From NCBI GenBank assembly GCA_905381055.1, contig CAJPUR010000001.1, positions 1 to 64,000 on the forward strand: a stretch of DNA of 64,000 nucleotides, in the 5' to 3' direction. The notes under the pieces were generated by a model that searched no databases, was not told the DNA's origin, and worked only from the letters and a program-made list of their open reading frames with translations. A program made the translations under genes and the position numbers. This DNA is from an uncultured Flavobacteriaceae bacterium (GTDB lineage Bacteria > Bacteroidota > Bacteroidia > Flavobacteriales > Flavobacteriaceae). This document shows positions 8,893 through 16,954 of the stretch, piece by piece (the first letter of the stretch is position 1; the number at the start of each line of letters is the position of its first letter).

Positions 8893-9673
8893 ATATTCAA
8901 TTTATAAAAATAAAAATTCCAAAAAATGGGTAACATTCATTCATGGTGCAGGGGGGAGTTCATCGATTTGGTATAAACAAATTAGAAGTTTCTCCAAAAA
9001 ATTCAATTTAATATTAATTGACTTAAGAGGGCATGGTTCTTCCAAAGTAAAATTTTTAAAAAAAGCATACCGAGAATACACTTTTGATGGGATATGTAAA
9101 GATATTATTGAAGTTTTAGATTACGAAAAAATTAAAAAAACTGATTTTATTGGAATTTCCTTAGGAACAATTTTAATAAGGCATATTGCTCAATTATATC
9201 CATCAAGAATTAATAGAATGATATTGGGTGGAGCAATTTTAAAATTAAATTTTAAATCTAGAGTATTAATGAATATAGCTAATTGGACTAAATCATTTAT
9301 GCCATATATGTTGATTTATAGGGTTTTATCATATATTATAATGCCAAATAAAAATCATTCTGAGTCTAGAAATTTATTTATTAGGGAAGCAAAAAAACTA
9401 TATCAAAAGGAATTTATAAGATGGTTTAGATTAACAGTTGAAATTTTACCTTTATTAAAAATTTTCAGACAGGTAGAAGTCAAAATCCCAACTTTATATT
9501 TAATGGGTGACCAAGATTATATGTTTTTGCCTGCAGTTAGAAGTGTTGCTTTTAAACATTCTTATTCTAAGTTGAAAATTATCCCTAATTGCGGTCATGT
9601 AGTTAATGTAGAAAAACATAAAATATTCAATGAGTATTCTATTAATTTTTTAATTGATAATAGAGATTTTTAA
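8885..9673 (+). CDS. Alpha/beta-fold hydrolase
   Basis: The 262-residue protein has the alpha/beta-hydrolase core: FIHGAGGSSSIW (oxyanion loop, about residues 19-29), DLRGHGSS at 46-53, the nucleophile elbow GISLG with Ser92, an acidic residue in LMGDQDYM (Asp209 or Asp211), and the catalytic His238 in NCGHVVN. There is no signal peptide, so it should be cytoplasmic. The substrate is unknown; it could be an esterase, lipase or C-C hydrolase. It overlaps pyrF by eight bases and meets purU tail to tail with a four-base overlap. Confidence 0.88.
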   Translation: MLKYSIYKNKNSKKWVTFIHGAGGSSSIWYKQIRSFSKKFNLILIDLRGHGSSKVKFLKKAYREYTFDGICKDIIEVLDYEKIKKTDFIGISLGTILIRHIAQLYPSRINRMILGGAILKLNFKSRVLMNIANWTKSFMPYMLIYRVLSYIIMPNKNHSESRNLFIREAKKLYQKEFIRWFRLTVEILPLLKIFRQVEVKIPTLYLMGDQDYMFLPAVRSVAFKHSYSKLKIIPNCGHVVNVEKHKIFNEYSINFLIDNRDF

Positions 9674-10521
9674 GAAAAAATTATAGTTTTATTTTTATAT
9701 ACCATTACTTTTCTGTCAACGTGAAGCTTTACGGCATTTGATAAAACAATTCTTTCAAGATCTCTGCCCTTACCGATAAAATCTTGAATTGAATTTAAGT
9801 GAGACACTTGAGTTGTGTCTTGATCTATTATTGGACCTGCGTCTAATTCTTCTGTAATATAATGTGAAGTAGCACCAATTATCTTGACACCTCTTTCATA
9901 TGCTGAGTGATATGGTTTTGCCCCAGGGAATGCTGGTAAAAAAGAATGGTGAATATTAATGATTTTGTTTTGAAACTTTTTAATAATTGATGTTGGAATA
10001 ATTTGCATGTACCTTGCTAAAACAATAAAATCCACAGAATACTTATTGAAAATTTTTAAATGTTTATCTGAAATCTTTTTTTTAGTTTTTTCTAAAATAG
10101 GAATATAAAAAAATGGTATTTTAAATGTGTCAGCAATATGTTTTAAAGTATTGTGGTTACTTATAATAAAAGGTATTTCAACATTTAATTCCCCAGATTG
10201 GTGTCTGGATAATATGTCATATAAACAATGATCATACTTTGAAACCATTATACCCATTTTCGGTTTTAATTCATTTTCATATATGTTAAAATCAATTGAA
10301 TATTTTTGACCAATTGAAAAATTTAATTCTTTTTTAAAAGTTTCATTAAATACCTTAGAATTAATTTCGCATTCTAATCTCATAAAAAAAATTGAATTAA
10401 CTCTATCAACATATTGATCTATATATTCAATATTCCCTTTGTTTTTATGAATATAGTTTGTTACATCAGCTATAATTCCTTTCTGGTCCGGACAATTCAT
10501 TAAAATGGTTATTCTAGACAT
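9670..10521 (-). CDS. purU: Formyltetrahydrofolate deformylase
   Basis: PurU hydrolyses 10-formyl-THF to THF and formate, balancing one-carbon pools. The 283-residue protein has an N-terminal ACT domain (about 1-80, starting ITILMNCPDQKGIIADV) and a PurN-like formyltransferase domain. The catalytic triad is visible as Asn189 and His191 in NIHHSFLPAFPG and Asp227 in ELDAGPIID. Length and domain order match the family. It stands alone: a terminator separates it from amtB upstream on the same strand, so it must have its own promoter in the roughly 100-bp gap. Confidence 0.94.
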   Translation of the reverse strand: MSRITILMNCPDQKGIIADVTNYIHKNKGNIEYIDQYVDRVNSIFFMRLECEINSKVFNETFKKELNFSIGQKYSIDFNIYENELKPKMGIMVSKYDHCLYDILSRHQSGELNVEIPFIISNHNTLKHIADTFKIPFFYIPILEKTKKKISDKHLKIFNKYSVDFIVLARYMQIIPTSIIKKFQNKIINIHHSFLPAFPGAKPYHSAYERGVKIIGATSHYITEELDAGPIIDQDTTQVSHLNSIQDFIGKGRDLERIVLSNAVKLHVDRKVMVYKNKTIIFS

Positions 10522-10619
10522 TGTCTTTATAGGTTTTTATAAACACAAAGTTATAATGTTTTGTACATAAAAAATAAACATCATAAGATATTTTTAGTTT
10601 TATTTTTTTAAATAAAAAA

Positions 10620-10649
10620 AATCTCCAAAAAAATATTTTTTTGGAGATT
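10620..10649 (-). terminator. Intrinsic terminator of the glnK-amtB transcript
   Basis: A near-perfect palindrome pairs AATCTCCAAAAAAA with TTTTTTTGGAGATT. On the minus strand a run of T follows the stem. It lies 52 bp downstream of the amtB stop and upstream of purU. Confidence 0.85.
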
Positions 10650-10659
10650 AAAAAATACC

Positions 10660-10674
10660 AATTCGATTGTTTGG
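10660..10674 (-). repeat. 15-bp inverted repeat copy in the amtB 3' UTR
   Basis: The plus-strand bases AATTCGATTGTTTGG are the exact reverse complement of a 15-mer located just before the torF terminator. In the transcript this copy reads CCAAACAAUCGAAUU and ends 10 nt before the terminator stem. The two 3' UTRs could therefore pair over 15 bp. Function is unknown; see the findings. Confidence 0.6.
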
Positions 10675-10701
10675 ATTTTTTTTTTAAGATATGAAATTTT
10701 T

Positions 10702-11943
10702 TTAACTTTGATTTAATCTGAAATCTGCATATGCATCCATCCCGTGCTCAGAAATATCAAGGCCATTTAGTTCTTCTTCTTTGCTAACTCTAATTCCTCC
10801 TAATATGACTTTAACAATAAATAATAGAACAAATGAACATATTACACAAGTAAGACCAATAACGCCAATTCCTATTAATTGAGAAATTAATTGTTCAGAA
10901 CCAGCCAATGCTCCAAATAATCCAACAGCTAATGTGCCCCATATTCCACAAATTAAATGCACGGCTACAGCTCCAACTGGATCGTCTAATTTTAATTTGT
11001 CAATTAGAGCAACTCCTAAAACAATAATAATCCCTGCTATTAATCCAATGAAAATAGCATCAGTTGGACTCATTTGGTCAGCTCCAGCTGTAATTCCTAC
11101 TAATCCACCTAGAATACCATTCATAAACATTGTTAAGTCAAAGTTCTTGTACATTATATTTGAAAAAATTGAAGCAGAAACTCCACCAGCAGCAGCTGCA
11201 AGACATGTTGTTACTAATGTTAGAGAAGTTAATTCTGGATCTGCAGAGAGTACTGAACCTCCATTAAAACCAAACCATCCTAACCATAGAATTAATACAC
11301 CTGCAGCAGCAAATGGTATATTATGTCCTGGTAAAGCTTGAGGGTTTCCGTTAGAATCAAATTTTCCTTCTCTAGCTCCAAGAAGATATATAAATACAAT
11401 TGCTGCCCATCCTCCAACAGAGTGAACTAGAGTAGATCCAGCAAAATCATAAAAACCTAGTTCGTCAAGAAATCCACCTCCCCATTTCCATGAACCAATT
11501 ATAGGGTAGACTAATCCTACATATAGAATAGCAAAAAGCATAAATGCACTTAATTTAACTCTTTCAGCAACAGCTCCTGAAACTATTGTTGCAGCAGTTG
11601 CGGCAAACATGCCTTGAAAAAGAAAATCAGTCCACCAAGTATAACCTCCATCGGCATAACCTACAGTCATTCCACCCTCAGGAGCAGTAATACCAAAACC
11701 AGCAAAGCCAAATATACCTGACGAACTTTCAGCAAATCCAGGGTACATCATATTAAAACCAACAAGGCAATATAGAAGTAGCCCCATTGTAATAACAAAA
11801 AAGTTTTTGAATAAAATATTTATTGTGTTTTTTTGTCTTGTAAGCCCTATCTCTAGAAAAGAAAATCCTAAATGCATAAAAAATACAAGACCTGTACAGA
11901 CCATCATCCATACATTATTGGCAGTTAATAAAGTTGTTTCCAT
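10702..11943 (-). CDS. amtB: Ammonium transporter (Amt1)
   Basis: The 413-residue inner-membrane channel conducts ammonium. It has the expected eleven or so helices and conserved sites: Asp166 in DFAGST, the pore histidine His174 in VHSVGGW, and the second pore histidine His329 in AVHLICGIWG. The motif LILWLGWFGFNGGS is also characteristic. The cytoplasmic tail is short and ends in ISEHGMDAY, near where PII would dock. glnK lies 21 bp upstream on the same strand, the standard glnK-amtB pair, so PII control of the pore is expected. A strong hairpin terminator follows the gene. Confidence 0.97.
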   Translation of the reverse strand: METTLLTANNVWMMVCTGLVFFMHLGFSFLEIGLTRQKNTINILFKNFFVITMGLLLYCLVGFNMMYPGFAESSSGIFGFAGFGITAPEGGMTVGYADGGYTWWTDFLFQGMFAATAATIVSGAVAERVKLSAFMLFAILYVGLVYPIIGSWKWGGGFLDELGFYDFAGSTLVHSVGGWAAIVFIYLLGAREGKFDSNGNPQALPGHNIPFAAAGVLILWLGWFGFNGGSVLSADPELTSLTLVTTCLAAAAGGVSASIFSNIMYKNFDLTMFMNGILGGLVGITAGADQMSPTDAIFIGLIAGIIIVLGVALIDKLKLDDPVGAVAVHLICGIWGTLAVGLFGALAGSEQLISQLIGIGVIGLTCVICSFVLLFIVKVILGGIRVSKEEELNGLDISEHGMDAYADFRLNQS

Positions 11944-11964
11944 TTTGTGATTGTTTAAGTTTAA

Positions 11965-12303
11965 TTATTTTAAAGTTGATTCGCCTTTTTCTCCTGTTCG
12001 AATTCTAATAGCTTCGTCTACAGGAAGTATAAAAATTTTACCGTCACCTACTAAGTTTGTATTAGCGGCACCAATGATAGCTTTTATAGTTTTTTCTACA
12101 AAAGTATCACTAACAATTATAGATAGGTATCTTCGCTGAATATCTGAGGTACTGTATGTTATTCCTCTGTAAACATGTCCTTGTTTTTCATTTCCAACAC
12201 CAGTTACATCCCAGTAACTGAAAAAGTTTACTTCAACTGAATGAAGTGCATCTCTAACTTCATTAAATTTTGATTTGCGTATGATTGCTTCGATTTTTTT
12301 CAT
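11965..12303 (-). CDS. glnK: PII nitrogen-regulatory protein
   Basis: This 112-residue PII protein senses 2-oxoglutarate, ATP and ADP and blocks AmtB when nitrogen is ample. The sequence begins MKKIEAIIRKSKFNEV. The T-loop region has RGITY with Tyr50 at the position that is uridylylated in enteric PII proteins. The C-terminal signature IIGAANTNLVGDGKIFILPV covers the nucleotide-binding B-loop. It is the first gene of the glnK-amtB operon. Whether Tyr50 is modified here cannot be told: no glnD is in the window. Confidence 0.95.
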   Translation of the reverse strand: MKKIEAIIRKSKFNEVRDALHSVEVNFFSYWDVTGVGNEKQGHVYRGITYSTSDIQRRYLSIIVSDTFVEKTIKAIIGAANTNLVGDGKIFILPVDEAIRIRTGEKGESTLK

Positions 12304-12495
12304 TTTGTTTGGTTTTAGATTTTCAAATTAAAAATCTAGTAAAGTTTTAAAATAATTTTGTTTGATGAAATTTAAAATTTTAATAAATATTTATATTTTA
12401 ATCAATTTTTTTATGAAGTATTTAAAAATATAACTCTAAAATTATTATATTCTTAATTTATATATTATAATATGTAAAATAGTATAAATAAAAAA

Positions 12496-12525
12496 CCTCC
12501 AGCTTATCGAGAGATAAACTGGAGG
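12496..12525 (-). terminator. Intrinsic terminator after the torF porin gene
   Basis: The stem pairs CCTCCAG with CTGGAGG and continues through GTTTATC/GATAAGC, with a small loop. On the minus strand it ends in a T-run, 67 bp past the torF stop. A smaller hairpin (TCACTC with GAGTGA, 12558-12580) lies upstream of it in the same 3' UTR. The terminator separates the amt2-torF unit from glnK-amtB. Confidence 0.9.
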
Positions 12526-12536
12526 CAGAAAAAAAA

Positions 12537-12551
12537 CCAAACAATCGAATT
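12537..12551 (-). repeat. 15-bp inverted repeat copy in the torF 3' UTR
   Basis: The plus-strand bases CCAAACAATCGAATT are the exact reverse complement of the copy ahead of the amtB terminator. In the torF transcript it reads AAUUCGAUUGUUUGG and lies 11 nt before the terminator stem, almost the same offset as in the other operon. Confidence 0.6.
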
Positions 12552-12592
12552 AAAAAATCACTCTAGTTACTCGTGAGTGAATATTTTAAAGT

Positions 12593-13252
12593 TTATAGTG
12601 ATATTCCAAACACTAAATACATTTGATCTGCATCTGGATTATAGATTAAACTTCCTGATGCAGGTAAAGAAAAATCTTCAGTAATCATGATATCTTTACC
12701 ATATCCTAAAGAAATTTCCATTAATCCCATATCTCCGTCAGTTGTGTAAAAGTCATCTCCTAATCCAATCGTAAGATCAACATCGCCAAGGGATGTCCCG
12801 GCAGCAATATAATTAGAACCAGCATCAAAGAAAGTTGCATAAGTCAGAGCAATAGGACCTAATTCTAAACCTATTGTACCTTCCCATCCTCCTTCTGATG
12901 CCCAATATTCAACTGGAGTAACTGTACCTGGAGTCATATTGTCAGGAAAAACATAATTAGTAAGTGTTAACCCAACAGGACCTATTCCATACGATGCATA
13001 CAAATCAAGTTCATCAACTTGTCCGTCATTTGCATAAGCACCCCAGAAACCAATTTCAAAGTCCCCACTTGCATAAGACATGTAAGGTTGAATAGAAGGT
13101 CCATTTGAATATCCAGCACCTCTCCATACATATCTACTCATAATATCAGCACCAACATCGAATTGTGCTTTTACCTCTTGCATTGAGCTTAAAACTATTG
13201 TTACAACTAATGCAATTTTTAAAATTAATTTACTTAGATTTAAATTTTTCAT
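12593..13252 (-). CDS. TorF-family putative outer-membrane porin
   Basis: The 219-residue protein has a signal peptide of about 29 residues ending VKAQ. The mature part is built of short amphipathic, aromatic-rich strands, as in an outer-membrane beta barrel: FDVGADIMSRYVWRG at the N-terminus, then GFWGAYA, YGIGPVGLTLTNYVF and a final MYLVFGISL. The SRYVWRG start is typical of the Gcw_chp/TorF porin family. It lies 38 bp downstream of amt2 on the same strand and is followed by a strong terminator. The pairing suggests it lets ammonium or another small nitrogen compound cross the outer membrane; this is inference from context. Confidence 0.85.
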   Translation of the reverse strand: MKNLNLSKLILKIALVVTIVLSSMQEVKAQFDVGADIMSRYVWRGAGYSNGPSIQPYMSYASGDFEIGFWGAYANDGQVDELDLYASYGIGPVGLTLTNYVFPDNMTPGTVTPVEYWASEGGWEGTIGLELGPIALTYATFFDAGSNYIAAGTSLGDVDLTIGLGDDFYTTDGDMGLMEISLGYGKDIMITEDFSLPASGSLIYNPDADQMYLVFGISL

Positions 13253-13290
13253 AATTGTTAATTTGTGTTATTATTAATATTGATTGTTGA

Positions 13291-14571
13291 TTATTTTATA
13301 TTTTGTTTAGCCCAAGCTTCGAATCCTCCACCTTCAAATCCACCGATTCCGTGTTCAGCTTCATCTAAACCATTCTTCTCAACTTCTTCAGAAACTCTTA
13401 GACCAAGTGTAGCTTTTAGGACACCAAAACCTATTAATGCAGTTACCGTTGCCCATACACCGTAAGCTAATACACCAATTGCTTGAATACCAAGCTGACT
13501 AGCTCCACCACCGTTAAATAAACCAATCCCAGTATCACCATCAACGCCCCATAAACCGATAACTAAAGTACCCCAAGCACCAGCTACACCGTGAGCGGAA
13601 GCAGCACCAACTGCGTCATCAATTTTTAGAACTTTGTCGATAAATTCTATAGAGAATACAACTATTATACCTCCAACAAGACCAGCTAAAAATCCACCAC
13701 CAAATGTCATGTTACCACAACCTGCAGTAATGGCAACTAGGCCTGCAATTACTCCGTTTAAAGTCATTCCTAAATTTGGTTTTCCGTCTTTTAACCATGT
13801 AGTGGCCATTGCGCCAACTGCTCCACCAGCAGCAGCTATATTTGTAACCATTACTACAGCTGAAGCAGCTAAAGAATCGTCACCTCCCCAAGCTAATTGA
13901 GAACCACCGTTGAATCCGAACCATCCTAGCCATAAAATAAATACACCTAAAGTTCCTAATAATAAGTTATGGCCTGGAATTACGTTAGACTTACCATCTA
14001 CGTATTTACCTAATCTAGGGCCAACCATCCAGGCTCCAACAAGTGCAGCCCAACCTCCTACAGAGTGAACAATTGATGAACCAGCAAAGTCAATAAAACC
14101 TAAACCAGCTAACCAACCATCACCATTCCATTGCCATCCTCCTGAAATAGGATAAATTATAGCAGTTAGAAATATTGTAAAACATACATATGTAGAATAT
14201 TTAGTTCTACCAGCAATTGCTCCTGATACAATTGTAGCAGCAGTAGCACAAAAAACTGTTTGGAAAAATACATCATGAGCTCCATCGCCAGGATTAAATA
14301 AAAGATTACTTGTAGCAATATAGCCATTTGTATCTCCGTACATTAATCCATAACCAATAAACCAAAAGGAAATAGTTCCAACTGAAATATCTAAAATATT
14401 TTTCATCGATATGTTTACGGCATTTTTCGATCTTGTAAATCCAGATTCTACTAATGTAAAACCAGCCTGCATAAAAAATACAAGTATACCAGATAACAAA
14501 ATCCATAGTATTGTGAAGTCATCATTAACTTCTGCAATACTAGTTGTATTTAAAAGTAAAAAGTTTAACAT
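13291..14571 (-). CDS. amt: Ammonium transporter (Amt2)
   Basis: A second Amt channel of 426 residues from the chosen ATG. The pore histidines are in VHSVGGW and SAHGVAGAWG, and the motif FILWLGWFGFNGGSQ is present. The N-terminus looks like a signal-like helix (MLNFLLLNTTSIAEV) ahead of the first channel helix. A TTG nine codons upstream is in frame but lies inside the likely promoter box, so the ATG is preferred. The C-terminal tail is longer and more glycine-rich than in Amt1. torF follows in the same transcript, whereas no PII gene is directly attached. Confidence 0.96.
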   Translation of the reverse strand: MLNFLLLNTTSIAEVNDDFTILWILLSGILVFFMQAGFTLVESGFTRSKNAVNISMKNILDISVGTISFWFIGYGLMYGDTNGYIATSNLLFNPGDGAHDVFFQTVFCATAATIVSGAIAGRTKYSTYVCFTIFLTAIIYPISGGWQWNGDGWLAGLGFIDFAGSSIVHSVGGWAALVGAWMVGPRLGKYVDGKSNVIPGHNLLLGTLGVFILWLGWFGFNGGSQLAWGGDDSLAASAVVMVTNIAAAGGAVGAMATTWLKDGKPNLGMTLNGVIAGLVAITAGCGNMTFGGGFLAGLVGGIIVVFSIEFIDKVLKIDDAVGAASAHGVAGAWGTLVIGLWGVDGDTGIGLFNGGGASQLGIQAIGVLAYGVWATVTALIGFGVLKATLGLRVSEEVEKNGLDEAEHGIGGFEGGGFEAWAKQNIK

Positions 14572-14595
14572 AATTATAATTTTTTGATTTGATTT

Positions 14596-14603
14596 CAAAT
14601 ATA
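14596..14603 (-). promoter_or_regulatory. Putative -7 promoter box for amt2-torF
   Basis: On the minus strand TATATTTG matches TAnnTTTG. Transcription would begin around 14590, giving a leader of about 20 nt to the ATG at 14571. The box overlaps the alternative TTG start codon, which argues against that start. No clear -33 TTG lies at ideal spacing. Confidence 0.45.
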
Positions 14604-14753
14604 TATATGTTTAAAAACTGGCTTTTTACTACTCCAAAATTTTTTTTAACTTTTATGTTATTGTAAATTTTTAGTCTAATAAATTGTTAGCTCTTCAAAA
14701 AATATATATCAAAAATTAGAATTTGAAAAAAAAAGTTAAAATGCAGTAGAAAT

Positions 14754-15119
14754 TTATTTTGAAAACCAAAATCCTAAAATAACTAAACCAATCCCTATTA
14801 TTACACTTAATGTTATATATAGAAAAAGAGTAAAAAAATATTCTGATTTAAATAGCTGAAAGTTTTCTGAAGCAAAAGTTGAAAATGTTGTAAATCCACC
14901 ACAAAACCCAATAATAAGAATATTTGTAAGTGGATCTTTTATATATTCATTTCTATTTAAGTAACCAAAAATTAATCCAATTAAAAAACAGCCAATCATA
15001 TTAACAATAAAAGTAGACCAAGGAAAATTATATGAATTTTTTTTAAAAACAAAACTAATTAGATATCTCAAAACACTACCTATACCTCCTCCAATGAAAA
15101 CAAATAATAGTTGTTTCAT
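14754..15119 (-). CDS. crcB: Fluoride efflux channel CrcB/Fluc
   Basis: The 121-residue protein has four membrane helices, as in Fluc channels that work as antiparallel dimers to expel fluoride. The family motif GGxGSVLRY appears as GGGIGSVLRYLISF at the N-terminus, with NMIGCFLIG in helix 2 and GFCGGFTTFSTFASE in helix 3, which carries the phenylalanine box. No crcB fluoride riboswitch is visible upstream. It is preceded four bases upstream by a small two-helix membrane protein gene on the same strand. Confidence 0.95.
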   Translation of the reverse strand: MKQLLFVFIGGGIGSVLRYLISFVFKKNSYNFPWSTFIVNMIGCFLIGLIFGYLNRNEYIKDPLTNILIIGFCGGFTTFSTFASENFQLFKSEYFFTLFLYITLSVIIGIGLVILGFWFSK

Positions 15120-15123
15120 TAAA

Positions 15124-15315
15124 TTAATTTGATTGATTAAAATACTTTATCAAAAATAATGCAATGATACCTAAAATAAAAAATAAAAAAATCTTGTATG
15201 TCCCTTTATAATAAACTTTGTGATTTTTTGAATCTTTTTTATATGATATGACTATAATTAAGGAGAAAAATATGATGAAGATAATAGCAAAAATTATTTG
15301 TCCAAAACTAAACAT
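15124..15315 (-). CDS. Small two-helix membrane protein, unknown function
   Basis: The 63-residue protein has hydrophobic helices at about residues 7-24 and 42-59, with a basic linker (KKDSKNHKVYYKGTYK) between them. The ATG is preceded by an A/T-rich leader, and the stop lies four bases from crcB, so co-expression is likely. I do not recognise a named family. Its tight coupling suggests a link to crcB or simply a shared promoter. Confidence 0.7.
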   Translation of the reverse strand: MFSFGQIIFAIIFIIFFSLIIVISYKKDSKNHKVYYKGTYKIFLFFILGIIALFLIKYFNQSN

Positions 15316-15441
15316 TTGTGCTTGTTTTAATGCTAAATTAGAAAAACAAATTTAAATCTTAATAACTAATAACAATTATCAAATAATAAAAAAAATATTT
15401 TTAATTATTTATTTAAATTTAAAAAAAATAATTTTAGTAAA

Positions 15442-15828
15442 ATGATTAAAAAAGAATTAGTAGATGTAACAAAATTTCATAATGCATTTAAAATTAAAGT
15501 AAATGAAAATCCAACTGTAGAAATAGATAATGCATTAATTGAATTAAGATACAGGTTGATGCAGGAAGAAAACTCAGAGTATCTTGAAGCAGCGAAAAAT
15601 AAGGATTTAATTGAAGTAGCTGATGCACTGGGTGATATGCTTTACATTCTTTGTGGAACTATATTAACTCATGGTTTACAATATAAAATAGAAGAAGTTT
15701 TTAATGAAATTCAAAGAAGTAATATGAGTAAAATTGGTAAAGATGGTAAACCAATATACAGAAACGATGGTAAAGTAATGAAAGGACCAAACTATTTTAA
15801 ACCTAATATTTCTGGGATATTTAAGTGA
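15442..15828 (+). CDS. MazG-like nucleoside triphosphate pyrophosphohydrolase
   Basis: The 128-residue protein belongs to the all-alpha NTP pyrophosphohydrolase superfamily. The metal-binding acidic residues are seen as EENSEYLEA (Glu43, Glu46) and EVADALGDMLY (Glu58, Asp61, Asp65). Such enzymes hydrolyse (d)NTPs or phosphoribosyl-ATP to monophosphates, often to clean the nucleotide pool. The C-terminal stretch SKIGKDGKPIYRNDGKVMK matches a family found in Bacteroidota and some phages. The exact substrate is unknown. It faces ilvE tail to tail with three bases between the two stops. Confidence 0.85.
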   Translation: MIKKELVDVTKFHNAFKIKVNENPTVEIDNALIELRYRLMQEENSEYLEAAKNKDLIEVADALGDMLYILCGTILTHGLQYKIEEVFNEIQRSNMSKIGKDGKPIYRNDGKVMKGPNYFKPNISGIFK

Positions 15829-15831
15829 TTT

Positions 15832-16878
15832 TTAACATATTTTATACCTCCAATTAAAAATATCTTCAGATAGATTGTATTGAATTGAAATTATCTTTTC
15901 TTTTAAAAAATTAGAAATGGGATCTTCAATGATTGGCAGTGTGTATTTTTTGTTTCTAAATCCGAAACTTTTTATTGGATTAATTACAACTGCTGTTCCG
16001 CATCCAAACATTTCTTTAAGTGATTTATTAATTGAGGATTTGACTAATTCATCGACACTTAATTGGCGAACTTCATAATTTAAACCAAGGGATTTAGCAA
16101 TTTCTAATATACTTTTTCTTGTTACACCATCTAAAATTGTATCACTTATAGGTGTAGTTATAAGTGTATTATCTATTTTCACAAAAATATTCATAGTACC
16201 AGATTCTTCAACAAATCTATTTGTATTAGAATCAGTCCAAATTATTTGCTGAAATCCATCTTTAATTGCTAAAGATGTTGGATAAAATTGAGCAGCATAG
16301 TTACCTGCAGTTTTAGCATATCCAACTCCTCCTGGAGCGGCACGACTGTATTTTTCTTCTATTTTGACATTTGTTTCACCAGAATAATAAGATTTGGCGG
16401 GTGAACAAATAATCATAAATTTGTATTTATTTGAGGGAGATGCCTGAACTCCAGCTTGAGATGCGAAAACAAAGGGCCTAATATAAAGTGAGTTTCCAAC
16501 ACCAGGTTTTATCCAATTTTTATCAATAGTAAGAAGTTTTTTTAAACCTTCTAAAAAAAATGATTTTGGAAACTCAGGAATCGACAACCTAATTGCAGAT
16601 TTATTTAATCTATTTAAATTTTCTTCTGGTCTGAATAACCAAACTTGACCATTTTTATCTTTATAGGCTTTTAATCCTTCAAAAATTGCTTGACCATAAT
16701 GAAATACACTTGTTGATGGATCCATTTTTATAGGTTGATATGGAATAATTTTTGGTTCTTTCCATTCACCATTTTCAAAGTCACATTCAAACATGTGGTC
16801 AGTAAAAATCTCTCCAAAACTTAAACTACTAAAATCAACAGAATTTATTGTAGTTGACTTACTTATTTGTACTTTCAT
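15832..16878 (-). CDS. ilvE: Branched-chain amino-acid aminotransferase
   Basis: This PLP enzyme of fold type IV carries out the last step of valine, leucine and isoleucine synthesis and the first of their breakdown. The 348-residue length fits the BCAT type II group. Lys189 in GGVGYAKTAGNYAA is the PLP-binding lysine, and VFHYGQAIFEGLKAY at about 58-72 is a family hallmark. EESGTMNIFVK and ILDGVTRKSILEIA line the cofactor site. It is divergent from mnmD with 76 bp between start codons, so both promoters lie in that gap. Confidence 0.95.
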   Translation of the reverse strand: MKVQISKSTTINSVDFSSLSFGEIFTDHMFECDFENGEWKEPKIIPYQPIKMDPSTSVFHYGQAIFEGLKAYKDKNGQVWLFRPEENLNRLNKSAIRLSIPEFPKSFFLEGLKKLLTIDKNWIKPGVGNSLYIRPFVFASQAGVQASPSNKYKFMIICSPAKSYYSGETNVKIEEKYSRAAPGGVGYAKTAGNYAAQFYPTSLAIKDGFQQIIWTDSNTNRFVEESGTMNIFVKIDNTLITTPISDTILDGVTRKSILEIAKSLGLNYEVRQLSVDELVKSSINKSLKEMFGCGTAVVINPIKSFGFRNKKYTLPIIEDPISNFLKEKIISIQYNLSEDIFNWRYKIC

Positions 16879-16954
16879 GCTATATTAATTATTTATAAAA
16901 TTAAATATAATTGGCAATTAATTAAAGACAATTTTATTAAATAACTTTAAATTT

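Noticed and set aside
10934-11341. 135-residue frame on the plus strand
   Set aside because: Lies inside amtB on the other strand; its proline- and alanine-rich composition is that of a shadow of the channel's codons.
12304-12592. Possible riboswitch in the glnK leader
   Set aside because: The 190 bp upstream of glnK are nearly pure A/T with no conserved helix or glutamine-type motif; only the torF terminator and repeat are structured.
13634-13900. 88-residue frame on the plus strand
   Set aside because: Inside amt2, same kind of antisense shadow; no recognizable domain.
14572-14598. TTG start for amt2
   Set aside because: The TTG lies on the likely TAnnTTTG promoter box; the ATG downstream fits better.
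15316-15441. crcB fluoride riboswitch
   Set aside because: Looked for the conserved fluoride aptamer ahead of the small gene-crcB pair; the gap is A/T-rich with no matching pattern.
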